From contig OX235273.1 of assembly GCA_944472155.2 (NCBI GenBank), positions 99,098,582-99,162,581 of the forward strand: a stretch of 64,000 nt of DNA, in the 5' to 3' direction. A model generated the notes under the pieces. The model saw only the letters and a list, made by a program, of their open reading frames with translations. It had not been told where the DNA came from and did not search any database. Of this stretch, positions 1-12,900 are shown one piece after another. Every line of letters starts with the position of its first letter. The first letter of the stretch is position 1. Both the position numbers and the translations under genes were made by a program. Origin of the DNA: Trichobilharzia szidati. Taxonomy: Eukaryota > Platyhelminthes > Trematoda > Strigeidida > Schistosomatidae.

Positions 1-841
1 TATTCTCGGGAAAAGACAGCATGGACAGTCAGGAATAACCTGTGTTCCTAGCTGGCAAAATAATTGGAATAAGTGAAATGGTAATCAACTAGTCAAGAGA
101 AAGAAAAACAGACACCAGATTCCAAAAGTGACACCGGATGTAACAGTAAATATCGAACAGAATTTTTACTAAAAGTCTAACAAAAGCAATCGAACCTCTC
201 ATAAAGCGTGAAATAAGCTAATACAGTATCTTTTTAGTCCATTTGTGAAATCTCAGAAGACGACATACATTCTGTTTGTTTAACGATAGTATATTAAACC
301 CCATAATAAGAAGTCAAGACACCGCACAATTAACGAATTTATCTTTTAATAGAAAATAGTAATATACATAAATGTATTCTTAGTAGTTAGTGCAAAAACT
401 GAAAACAGCACTACACCGGAACAACATGTAGCCTAAAAATTAAAATGAAAACACGATAAGTTCACAATTCAGATAGAAACAATGTATCATTAATAAGACA
501 AAAAGGTTATAAGAGAATTAACACTACAAAATAAAAATCGACTTAAACTAAAATAATCAATAACTTCCTGATAAAATAATGCTTATTGCTTAAAATACAA
601 TATCACTCATTCACAAGCTGAAAGTAAGAATCTGTATGCAGGCTATTTAATATTCAGTTGGACTGCATTATGTTCTGGAGGAGAACTTATGCATTTTAGA
701 AAACATATGACTTGAATAGCCCCCAAAAAGTATAATTGGATATATAATGATTTTTTAAATCAAGTGTTGGTTTGCAGCGATTTGACTGATTATCGGTTTA
801 ATCATGAGTGAGACTCAGTTAGAGAACCACTGGGAAATCTG

Positions 842-1002
842 CAAGTACTGGACAGATGTTTCGTCCTAGTTTGGGTCTCAGTGGCTGAATGGTTTATGAG
901 CTCACCTAGTAACCGGAAGATCCAAAGTTCGAACCCCCGTGGGTGCGAACTGATGAAGAGTCCCAAACTAAGATGAAACCAGTGATTTGACTAGAAACTG
1001 AA
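842..1002 (+). mobile_element. tRNA-like SINE with opposed hammerhead cores (Sm-alpha type)
   Basis: An A-box-like tggctgaatgg (about 882) and B-box-like gttcgaac (about 928) suggest a pol III promoter. To the left, the reverse strand carries a hammerhead half reading CTGAGACCC, AAACTA, GGACGAAAC, ATCTGTCC. To the right, the plus strand reads CTGATGAAGAGTCCC, AAACTAAG, ATGAAACC. Sm-alpha elements of schistosomes combine a pol III head with a hammerhead; this copy has core substitutions and is probably inactive. Confidence 0.6.
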
Positions 1003-1009
1003 GTATGTA

Positions 1010-3630
1010 GTTTGTGGTTATGAGAATTTATACAAGCACTATTAAGTGATCTCGCCGTAATGAAAAATCAACAACTACCATACTACATAATTCAAATAGA
1101 TATATCGAAGTGCAATTAATCATTACTACGCAAAACGTGTATGCGTTAACGTGTAATTAAAGTGTTGAATGACAGTTATTTTAAGTTCTCGTGGAATCCT
1201 AGTATTGTCAGATACAAATGGGATCTCGGTTACAGGAAAGTCCGTAGGTCAAACAGTGATTAACTTCGAAAATGTGTATATGATTAATTGGGAGATGATC
1301 TTTTTCACATAAAAGTACTTCTAAAAATAAGCTTTGAAGTATCTCATCATGATATAACAAACTAAATTAATCAGTTCACACACGACATGATTAGTACATC
1401 AAGTAATGCACATATACTTCATCACGTTAGATGATTGAAAGTAGTCAGCAGGAAACCAAAAACGAAGTTATCACGCTTATTGACATCCATCAATTCGAAG
1501 TGCACCGTGCAGTGATGAGTCCGAATAACCAATCGATGTATACTAAATTATATTAGACGAATAACAGATAACACCTAATAATCAGTAAAGATTCTTCTGA
1601 AAAGTTATTGGTTCAACTTAATTTAAGGAACCTCCTTGGAATCGAATGCTTTCCAGCTACATAATGTCACAGAGTTAGACTGGTATGAGAAATATGTGGA
1701 ATAAAGACGCAGTGCACAGCTATTTTGTCCTAGTTTGGAACTCTACAGCATCGGACACTCGTAGATTCAATCGAGATCGAGCTATCGACTTGTATATGAC
1801 AATACTATCACCCTGTATATCAAAACCAAATCTATATTATTCAACTTCTGTCGATTTTTCAGAAAGTGCGACTACCATTCATTATGGGAACCACCTTGAA
1901 ATCAAAGTGTCTTTCAAATCTTGCAAGTGAATATCAGTCCACTAATACACTAGGGATCCTGTATCCGAAATTTTAGAATGAGAACGGACAAAGAGTTGCC
2001 TGTTGGTCTCATATATTGAAAATCTGATCACGTCACCTACACACTGTATTTGTTATTCACTACTACGTTTTTGTGAAACAAAGTGATTATTTTGAAGTGG
2101 TCGAACATTACACATATTCTCTGATTAACTAACATATAGCTGGGTTATGTTCTCAATTGACCTCGTTCAAGGGACAACAGGAAAAAGAGGGCATTTATTA
2201 TCCCTCATGAAAAAGCAGTTACATGAAAGTAACCAAAAATTCCTCAGTTCATTCAGCCAAAGATAAACCATTCAATCTATATTTGTTAAGGAATAATTCA
2301 TTGGTATAAAGCAAGTGTGGTATGTGCTGCTGATAACATTTATCAGTAGTATATAAAGACATTCATCGGCATAAAAGTATCGAACAGCGGGGCGATTTAT
2401 TTGACGTGAAAGAGAGTAAATGATTCAGTGTTGCTGCAAAATATGGGAGACGTGAAAAGGAATACAAAGAAACACAATACGAGGAACAGAATTTGCACAA
2501 CACGGAAGATCTGTGCGAATGATGACTTGGAGATAAGGCGTACATAATTTCGCTACACAGAGATACCAAATTTCAAATAAACATCCCTTTGTAACAGCAG
2601 AAGGCAAGACACGGAAGCAAAGGTATATTTTCAAGTGATCAAACAGCTATTTATATCTATACAGTTTATATTCATTAACCACTCACTGAGCGTGTGATTT
2701 TTGTTCACATTAAACGACATGAAATAGAATGTTAAAATATGTATAGTATTCTGTTGCTAATGCAGTATTGAACCGTGGGAATAGTATTCAGACGTTAAAA
2801 CCAACAAATACAATGATTCTTACTGTGAGAATAATATTCCATTGGAAACCATTGTCTGTATCACGCTATCACACCTTCACCAAGTCTCTTTTTCTCTACC
2901 GTTACACAAGTAACTAGGTTTTAGACAATTCCCCGAAGTTCTAATAAGACGCTACTACCAAGGAAGACAACCAAGTCCCCTGTGATGACGGTTACTCGTC
3001 AATGAAATCAGTCATTACCACTAACAGATTTTTAAACTCAAATACACTGAAAAACCACATAACTGTCAGGCATTCAATCCAATACAACTGATAGAACACA
3101 AAGATTTCAAGCGAATAGTATCACTCGCTCCTAGAATTTACCAAAATCTCTAATTATTTTACAAGAAACTACCAAAGGTATTGTATACATAGCACGGAAT
3201 ATTCACACTAACAAAGCAGTCAGAGCTGATGTTACCCAATAGAAATACCCAAATAAAAATACGTAAATACTTTTTCTCAATAGTAAGGATTTACGCACTA
3301 TAAAAATTTTAGCATGAATAGCTTACCCTAAGCTGGCATTTCCAGTTGGTTTCAACAATGAAACAGAAAGCACAGTATTGACCTTATTTCCTCGGATTAT
3401 CGACATTTGAATACAACTCTAAAGTGTCAGCAATAACAAATGGGTAGGTAGATATTGAACAAAAAATGATTATTTAGTGCATAAATACGTTAACGCATGA
3501 GATAATTTTAATTCATAACTACTAAGTGTATTTCGTTTACATAACTTTTAATTAACTATACGTTAACAATGAGAACAGCTGTAAAATAACTAACAGGCAG
3601 TTCCAGCATATGAAACCAAAACTACTCAGT
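1010..3630. other. no gene recognised
   Basis: AT-rich sequence with only short frames, apart from a SINE relic at 1.7-1.8 kb. The last exon of PSMD9 could in principle lie here or below position 1; no GLLGC-type segment was found on the minus strand by eye. Confidence 0.5.
1700..1800 (-). repeat. short Sm-alpha-like SINE relic
   Basis: The segment ttttgtcctagtttggaact matches the left hammerhead half of the 0.85-kb SINE (tcgtcctagtttggg) with changes. It is truncated and no pol III boxes can be trusted. Confidence 0.3.
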
Positions 3631-3639
3631 TATGTATTA

Positions 3640-3990
3640 TTGAAACATAGTACAGTATAGGCATCCCGAGATACGCTACACAAAATCTCATAGTTTTTGG
3701 TGAGGATCGGATACTGTCCGGACGCCCAGACCGAAGTTGATTGCCTAATGAGCCAACTACTCCCCTCCTAAGCTTTCGACTTGAAATCTCATCCACAAGG
3801 CAGTGGAGTAGTGTCAAGAACTACCTTCTCATGGTTGTCCGTGACTAAAACAGGTTCATACGCTACTCGGTCTTTTCGGATCCTGGAGTCCAAGTACACC
3901 ATAGGTTTGGAATCAGGGTTTTTCAGCTCCCCTGGGTAGGCCTGCATGTTCACCAGTCCAGTTGTAAGTGCCGGACATTCGCATTCACCC
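3640..3990 (-). mobile_element. fragment of the same LINE leader as at 23.2-23.5 kb
   Basis: The stretch ataggtttggaatcagggtt and the following sequence are the reverse complement of 23270-23300 (ccctgattccaaacct). Composition is GC-richer than its flanks. There is no open frame. Confidence 0.45.
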
Positions 3991-4034
3991 CTTCATATTT
4001 GTAAGGAAAGAACCCCGCTGTGTGAAGATGATAC

Positions 4035-4425
4035 AACTTTCAAAATTACTGTAGATTATTACAATCATAGTGGGGTGAGAGTTGTCTACTAGCCAAATTG
4101 GTAGACAGTAATTGACGTCAATGTTTACGTTCCCAAGATTGATCGTGAGAAAATATGAACAAGACTGATTCAAAAACCGACCACAGCAGACTTTGCCTAG
4201 GCGGATACAGTTAACATATAGATGATCTGACATTCAAGAAACAGTCACAAAGAGATGAAAGATTAACTTTAAGTGAGAAACAACCAATCAGAAGACTGTG
4301 TTTGTTTGCTTAACTAATCTATAATAATGTACATGAAAATATATAAATATGCTTTGATTTTCCTTAATAAACGATCTGTTGCCTGACCCTTGTCTTCTGT
4401 TGTTACAATAGTAGTTTAACTTTCC
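4035..4425 (+). repeat. LTR-like repeat copy 1
   Basis: It shares a body with 37045-37365 (reverse) and 39660-40005 (same strand): ctagccaaattggtagacag, gacgtcaatgt, gtcacaaagagatga, and the end taaacgatctgttgcctgac. A TAATAAA signal lies about 30 nt before the end, as expected of an R region. A solo LTR is the best reading; no internal domain or clean target duplication was seen. Confidence 0.5.
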
Positions 4426-4865
4426 GTACATAACTGTTTATTTCTAAGTGCAGGAAAATAAACTGGAAACAGTTAATGATACCGTTGCAAATAACTTCAA
4501 AAAAGTATATAAAAAGTCAGGTGAATAATGTATGCCACCAGTTGATAAAATCTCTCAGGATATACGATTTTGAGCATTTGTAATTATACTTGTTGAAAAT
4601 TTTTATTGTTCCCAGTTTTACATCTGTCAAACAGGTTACCATATGCTTTTGGATACAACAGTTAAAGTTATAAGAAGATATTGAGACGATCCCTTTTGAC
4701 TGTAGGAAACGGATAGAAAAAACAACAGTTGCAAGTATTCTTCAATTTGAATGCTATTTTAACTATCATTTGTTCAAGAATTGCGGAGTAACAGCTTTAT
4801 GAAAGCCATCGTGAAGTGTAGTATGAAACCATTACAACTAAACATTTTTAACCCTGAATTATTTT

Positions 4866-7125
4866 AATAATAATAATAATGGCTTTATTCCAAACAGTAT
4901 TTGTGGTACAGGTATGGAATTTTCAGCGTTCATTACAATATTGCATCTAATTACCTCATAAATTTTATAAGGATTTAAAAATATAAAGCAACAACAACAA
5001 AAAGAAAAAAGAGAAATAAAAGAAATAAAAAAGAACAGCATTGCATTCACATATTTAAACAATGCACGACAGGATATGATATATAAAATTAGTGTGTAAT
5101 AGAATATATAAGCAACAATATAATAGTAACAAAGAAAGGAGAACTAAAGCTAATGGGAACTATTTGTTAGAGTGCCGCAGTAAGTTGATCGTGTCATACC
5201 TAACAGTTTTCTCATCACATAACAGCTGTGCCAGATAAGGTATTGTGGAGTTTTTATACTTGGTAGTCCTGGCATATAGCTTCCTATAGTTGCTTCTAAT
5301 TCTACCAGATGATATGCAAGGAGAGAGCTGCGTATGGAGAGGGTGTTCGGGGTCTGACAATATAGAATTCGCTAGTTTCTTACATGACATTATATATCTA
5401 TCCACAATTGTGTTAACCAGTTGGTTTAACGAAATCCCACGTCCCCTACTAACAGCTTTTAGTGCCCTATGCAGCGAAGCAAAGTCTTTCTTAAGTAGTC
5501 CAGGGAAGATTAATGGGGAGCAATAAAGAGGGATGGGTAGAATACAGGAATTGACAAACTGAGAAAGCAAAGACTGCTTTATACCAGACTGCCTAAACTT
5601 CCTAACGTAGAACGTTAAGCGAAACATCTTTTTAGTCACTAGCAAGATGTGAGAGGACCAGGAAAGATCGGAGGAAATACTAAGTCCAAGGTACGTGACA
5701 TCAGATGTAGTTTCAACCTCTATGCCGTCAATGATAGTGGGACCATGTGAGCTAGCTAGTTGTTGAAGGTCACTTTTTCGTCTGAAAGTAAAATTTACTA
5801 CCTGACATTTAGACGGATTCAGCTTAAGACCGTTTGAAGAGGACCACTGACTAATTTCAGAGAGAAAGTTATTTAATATGGAACAGTCTGACTGAGAGTT
5901 GACAGGCATGGAGACAGAGAGTTCATCAGCATACTTGACAAAATTTGCTACATCAGAATGGGGCAAGTCATGTAAGAAGAAAGAAAACAGAAAAGGAGAA
6001 AGAACAGCACCTTGAGGAACACCAGCTAAAGTAAGTGAGGTAGTGGAGGACTTTCCATTGTAGACAGTGTACTGCTTCCTATCAGAAAAGTAGGAATACA
6101 ACCACTTATTTATCCATCTCTCACTCTGTGTTGCAGCAAGCTTACTTAACAAGAGAGACCTAGGTACAGAGTCAAATGCAGATGTGTAATCAAGGAAGGC
6201 ACACCGAACATATTTGGCTCCTTTATCTAAACTAGAGACTATATTATGATGTAGAACTACAGCGGCATCTAAGGTACACCTACTATGTTTATAGGCAAAC
6301 TGGTTGGGGTCATTAAAAGGCTTTAAAGAGGGTTCAAGATTAAGTAGAATAAGTCTTTCCATAACTTTTAAAAAAGGTGAGGTAATAGCAATGGGTCTAA
6401 ACTTGACAGTAGGTCCACTTGTTGATTTAGGCACTGGAACAACCTTGATATTTTTCCATGAGTCAGGAATAATACTTTTGGAAAAAGATTCATTAAAAAT
6501 ATCGGTTAATGGGTAACATAAGATGTCAGCACACTTCTTAAGGATAACAGCAGGAACTCCATCAGGACCAAGGGACTGGGTAGGTTTGAGAGATTGAAGA
6601 CACTTGAGGACATCATTCGTGTTAAAACATGAGAAGCAGTCATTATTTATACTATTAGATTTGGGAATCATAACATCTGCAGGGATACATATGAAGGATT
6701 TATTAAGCATATCAACATCAACGGAAGTATCATTCATTATTTGCTTACCACCTGTGATTTCCTTTAATAGCTTCCACATATTAGATGAGGATTTACATGA
6801 AAGAAACTTCTGGTTATAGAGAGCATTTAGTCTTTGTAATTCAGCTTTAATTAAAGTGTTCATTCTCTTAACGCCAGATTTATTTCTCATTTTGTACAAC
6901 CTCTCTTTTTCACGGCGAAGCTTTTTGAGTTGAGAAGAGGCGAAACGGTCGAACTTTAAGAAGATTGTCTCTTTAGGACAACAAACATCAAGACAGAAAT
7001 TGAGATAATGTGTTATGTTACTAATTGTGTTGTCAAGAGCTTGTTCAGTAAAAAGGTCTTGATTAGCAAGGGATATTAAATTTAACCAAGATTTCTTAAC
7101 GCAGCAGGCGAACAATAACTATACG
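4866..7125 (-). mobile_element. 5'-truncated CR1/Jockey-type LINE with an open RT frame
   Basis: One 651-aa frame (7115-5160) contains the RT domain: SLGPDGVPAVILKKCAD, IPDSWKNIKVVPVPK, FRPIAITSPFLKVMERL, FLDYTSAFDSVPRSLLLSKL, LAGVPQGAVLSPFLFSFF and FVKYADELSVSM (the catalytic box). The usual (F/Y)ADD is YADE. No apurinic-type endonuclease lies upstream, so the 5' end is truncated near 7125. The 3' end has AATAAAG then an ATT repeat (4880-4866), the tail type of this clade. It lies downstream of the last PSMD9 exon seen, probably in an intron if the gene continues. Confidence 0.85.
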
Positions 7126-7214
7126 AAATAATGTCTGAGGACAAGTAGGGTGGGGGTCTACTTCGTCAATGAAATAAAGGTAACTGAATTAAATCAGTGT
7201 AGTTTTTTTAACAA

Positions 7215-7620
7215 AATATTCCAACACTTCCTTTCTTATTTCAAGTGTTGCTTTTCAAGGATTTGATTGATTTCAAGCTTGATCATGTACTGACTTCAAT
7301 TAGAGAACAACTGAAAACCAAGGGGAAACTGGAAAGTTCGGGACTATTCAGCAGTACATACCCATGACCCTATCAGAGATCAAACATACGCCCTTTAGAT
7401 TACGAGGCCGACATAGAACATCAGAGAGTCCCGGTGGTTGCGTTATATGTCATGAATTGACAGAGGTTAAAATTAATAGGATATGTGTTCCATTTGATGA
7501 ATTGTCAATGGGCTAGATACTGGGGTTCGGTCCCCAGTGTTGTCATGGGTGCATACTTTTGAAGAATCCCAAGCTAGGTTGAAAGAGCTATCCAGTACTC
7601 TCTGGCTTTTTATTTCAGTA
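7215..7620. repeat. Sm-alpha-like SINE pieces in both orientations
   Basis: The minus strand at 7400-7215 reads tgtactgctgaatagtcccg followed by a tail that resembles 745-840. The plus strand at 7520-7620 has ttcggtccccag (B-box-like), gggtgcatacttttgaagaa and ggttgaaagagctatccagt. Both are mutated in the hammerhead core. Confidence 0.45.
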
Positions 7621-7838
7621 GAAACAGGTAAGTGAGAAAAATTCACACTAAATGATAATCTTTTCTTCATTTTGTAAATATAAAGTAACACTGATCAACA
7701 GAAAATTAACAAATACCAAGTGATTAGGGTTTAAGAAACTAATTACCATAACTAATGTGAAAAGACTATGAATAAATCGTGTGAATTATTAATCAAAAAA
7801 GGCATATAAAAACAATTAAAATTCCTTTTAAATCTTAC

Positions 7839-9887
7839 TCCAGGAGGTGTATTTTTAAAGACAGTAGATATATCCTGTAGAGAAGAAAAATTTTTGGCAG
7901 TTACTGAACCAAATTGAACCACCAAGTCGCCAATCTTCAAATCCTATGAAATTAAGAATGAAGAATTCATTAATCATTCCCATTCATGTATTAATGAATC
8001 AACTAGTCATTAAACAAAAGGTAGCAAGGACAACTGAACAATCAGGGCAGTCAGTGGGCTTCCTTGTTGTTCAGTCACGTTTGCTGTAGTGAATGCGAAA
8101 ATTATATTTTATTGTACTTATTTTTTTATTCAAAAATGGAAACCACAATCGTTTTAAAACTTCACAGTGTTGGGATGTTACGTAATTTTCACTATAACTA
8201 AATCTCAGTGATGAAGTAAAGAGTAAAAACAAGACTTTGTGGCTATATGATTATCATTTCTATACAACTTTAAAGAAACCTAAGAAGTATTTTTCAAATT
8301 CTTTGAATCTATTCTTTGATTTTTTTTATTCCTTCACGTTCCCAGTGGAGCATAGGGCTCCAAGCTAGAGGTTTGAAGTTTCAGTAGCAGTGGTGTTTAT
8401 TTTAACAGGATGGGGTTGCTAGCCTCATGCCAAACCTCCCCTCTTTACCAGTCTTATTACTGGCTTAGCGAGGTAAGGAAGTGCGTCGGACGGGAATCGA
8501 GCCCCAGACCAAATGTGTGGTTGGCGAGCATTCCACCGCTGTACCACCAACGCACACACCATTCTTTGATACTGTCGTGAATTTCATTAACGAATTATTT
8601 TCTAGATAGTAAACTAGCAATAGAGTCTTTGATGTCCATCTCATCAAATCTACGTGTGGTTAGCAGTACGAATTTAAATTACAATGAAAGATTTAATTTA
8701 ATGGTGATGGGTTTTAGTCTTAGTAGGAGTCACAGTCATTGGGATAACTGAACAGTCAACTAAATAGTTCTAAATAAGACGAAATGAACTTCTTATGTTC
8801 AAGTCATATTCATTATGGAATAAAGCATGAGATTTAACTTCAATTTGCATTCAAAAACAGAGAAACAGGTATTAAAGTTAACTAGTTAAAAGCAAATAAA
8901 GTTGAACATATGTACCCACACTACCGTTATCATGACCCAAAATGTTTCATCACGAAATCCATGAAATCTAAGCCACTTAAACCTCCCACACTTTCTGCTC
9001 CAAAAAAACTTCTCTAGTTGAATCCATAATTCATAAATGCTGAGAAACCGCCTGTCCCACTTACTGAAGAAAACCTTATTCGCAGCTGAACTTCGAATAA
9101 CTTCCTCTATGAAACAAAAGATTTGTATGAACGTGAAGGATAAGTTACCACTGTCGGCCTCATTAATATGCATCTACCAATTCACCTGCTCCACCTGTGG
9201 AGCTAGGTATATCGGCAGTACCCTCTATCCGCTATCCAAACGTATCATCGAACATTTACCGTGATAGTTTTATGAAGGAGAAAAAGCAAGCCCTGCCACG
9301 GCTCTATTCTGGAACACCTGATCAAATATTGACACCAGGCTAACCCATAAACCAATCTCAAAGTTATCTACAGAAAACGTAGGAATCTCGCTAAAAACAG
9401 TACAAATTAAACTTCTTCAAACCTCAGAAGCAATGGCAATTCACATGTTAAATCCTGAACTCTGCATACAGAAGAAGTTCGTTCAGTCATTAAATCTGAA
9501 ATGAACGTGATCTATCCCAACAGCGAATACGTAATAATTTTTGATTTTTGTTTCTTAATTGTATTATTCTCTTCCCCCACCCCGTGACAAATCTCTACCC
9601 CTTAGCACCACTGTTATTAACTCGACTGTCGTCTAATTTTAGTTGAATTCTACTCAACCTGTTAATTTTTATTACGTCATTCAACCCACTTATTTAATTT
9701 TAGTTTTGCTTCTACCCAATTGATGCTTTCTACGTTACGTAATTCGTCATCTAAAAAATTTACAATTTTAATAACACATCTTTGGAAGTATTCCCTTGTT
9801 GCTAAAAACAATTTTCTACATACATATGCGACTGTACAGCTAGAGAATGATATCGCCGAAAAGAGTAACTCTTCGCTGAACGCCTTT

Positions 9888-9926
<39 letters not shown>

Positions 9927-12900
9927 GGAGTCAACAGGACTGTGTAACGACGAGTTAGAATGGATAACAGAGGAGAGAAGGCCAAGTAAAGCTGTAAGAA
10001 CTTCAATTGATAACATCAAAATACTGGTTTATTGAGTGCTACTAAATTAAATCTAGCTAAGGCCTAAAATGTACTTTCACTTTTATTTTATTTTCATGCA
10101 TTTGTGGAGAAAAATGCAACGATAAGATTACCAAACACTAGTAACACTCACCGCTTGTTCTGCTAGTGAATTAGGTGCTATCTGATCAATTCGTAGAAAT
10201 GGGGTTTTAATAACTTCAGAAGACTTTTCTTCACTTTGTCTGTCTTCATTTGAATCCTGTTTGCTATGATGTGAACATTTTCCAGATGGATTTTGACGAG
10301 CGTATTCATGTAACTCGTGTAAAGCAGTTTCTATTTCAAGCATTATTTGTTTGTGATCAGTATTTAAACCTGAAAGAAACAAATAGAAATTCACACATTT
10401 TGCTTGGTGAACATTTCTCACGAAAATGTGATAGCATAAAAGATCAAATAGTGAACCAAATGAAGCTGGAAAATATACTCTATTGAATTATTGGCCAGTG
10501 GCAGCTTGCTGATTTCCGGGTCTGATTGTACGGGGTCTATTTAAACACAAGAATGGTGTGTGTGTGTGTGTGTGAAATAATTAAAGGTAACGAGCTATAG
10601 TGAGACAGCGCTTCTTCGACTTCATTGATTCGCCAACTGATACAGATTTTTGAAAAGAACGACTTTGAAACTAATCAGACAATTCCAAATAAATTCAAAT
10701 TGACAAGAAAGTCAGATATTCTCACAAATATCCTCAGAAATGTATGAAATCTATCACAGAATGAAGGCTAGTCACAATTGAATAACTACGATATTTTATG
10801 GTAGCATGAGTAAAACATTATTACGGACTAGTGAACTGTTGGGATCCATGAAGAAATGAAAAACGTTTCAGTCTGCATCTGATACCTGTCAAAAACACAT
10901 GGTTGCAATTTTCTAGAAGGGATCTATTCACGAATATCGAAATGTGAAGAATGCGGACGAATTACTATATTGCAGTCCCATGGATAACACTCCTTCCGAC
11001 TTTTGTCGCTTTGTAACACAGAAAAAATATCGCTTCCCATCAGCGTTAACCACCAGTTCCCACCACTTCTAACTCAAATGACAGTGAATAATACGATTTC
11101 CCGAAGAAATCCATCATGAAATTAATCATAGACAATGACTGATATTCACTGACAATGCCAGAGGATGGTAGTAGCTTGCGACGAATCGATAAAGGCGGAA
11201 GAATGTAAGCTGATGAGTAGGCAGCAATATGTTCGACTAAAACTTTGAAAATAGGTACTTGAATCCTGTTGTAGGCCATAGATTTGCATTGAGAAATAAG
11301 AGAGAAATAAGTCTCAGTCTTCCATAATTATCAATAAATGAAACTGTGACTCAACGGTCTACACAGTCGACTTTTAACCGATAGCTGGCTAACTTAAACC
11401 ATATTTGATTCACAGAGATTTGAGTGACCAGATATCATTACAGAAGTCCACCATATGTGTGGCAAGTTCTCTAGTACACACAAAAGTATGGTGTCATGTA
11501 TGCTGGACAGTGTTGCAGCTTTTGAGTTGTTGAAGATAGTCTTTTTACGAAAATATAGTTATGATATGTTTAGGAGCTAGAAATAAATCTAATCCCAAGT
11601 CTTACGCGTTATTTTGTTTGTTTATTTTCAAATTTTATTTCTTTGGCTTCCGACTGGAAAATAGGGCTTTGAAGTTTCAGTAGCGCTGGTATTGTTTCCA
11701 CAGGGTGGGGTTGCTGGTCTTGTACTCAACCTCTCTTTTTACCCGCCTTACCCCAGCTTATCGAGTTTTAGGAATGTGTCAGCCGGGAATCGAACTCCGG
11801 ACAAAGTGCGTAGTTGGCGAGTACTCTATTGCTAAACCACCGACGCACAAAAAAGCTGGCAACACCCGGTATTCCCAGCCGGTCACCCATGCAAGTACTA
11901 ACCGAGCTTACCGTTGCTTAACTTGCGTTTACACCATAGTATGGTCGCCAACCATATACATCATATAAAAGTTAAAATGCACCATATATGATATCATAAG
12001 CAAAAAAAGTCGCTATGCATAAACAACTCACATCATTCATGCTACTTAAACGGATGAGAAGCTTTAAAAAAAGCAAACCAAAGAATGTGATAATAAAATG
12101 TTAAATTTCTTTATAACAGAAGTGAAACAAATCAACACGCTGCTTACAACGAATATTATTTCGTGTGATTCGTATCAACGCCACATCAATATCAGAGCGC
12201 GGAAAACCCTCATCATCAACCAATGGAGTATCAAGTCCAACATCTCCATTCTGGTTAAATAGTCAACAACAGGAGAAAATGAAAAAAAATTTATTCGAAT
12301 AGATTAGAAAAAAAATGAGAATAGAAATTAGATTCCCTACTTTATGCAAATATTCAGCTTCTAAAGTCTGTGAGCCCATCTAGTTCGGAACTTTTCAACA
12401 GTACACATCCATGACCCTAACGGGGATCGAAACCAGGATCTTCGGGTTGCTAGGCGAGTCCGTCAACCATTGAGCCGCTGAATGATTCAAACGAGAACGA
12501 GAAAGCTGTCCAGTACTCACTCTGCGAATATGTTCCTTCTTTCTTTGTTCAAACTAATCAAGGGGACCAGTTATATGGAAATGTACCTTGTGTTTAGTGA
12601 TTGATTTATTTCTTAATCATAAAGTAGTTATATCAACCGCTCAGTTATCTACTGTTTGCTTAATATGCGGCATAATATCAGTACGAAATGAATAACAAAC
12701 AGTATGGCTCCATTTCACTCAGGATCATAGAAATTGCTTTTACCTAAATGTTAAAAACTTGATCCCTGTATATTCCAAAAGGACTGAGTAGTCTACTATC
12801 AAACTCCCTTAATAAAAGACTTAAATATTTTTCGTTTCTAACTCTCATATCTATCCATTTCCCTGTTTATTTAAATCAGTAATAATTATTAGTGATGTAC

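Noticed and set aside
1685..1930. 81-aa plus-strand ORF
   Set aside because: It overlaps a SINE relic, has no motifs, and is within chance length for the region.
11848..11965. Functional 5S rRNA gene
   Set aside because: About 25 nt of the 5' domain are missing or scrambled, and it abuts a SINE as a single copy.
11705..11968. 87-aa plus-strand ORF
   Set aside because: It covers the antisense of the SINE and 5S-derived sequence, with no protein-like features.
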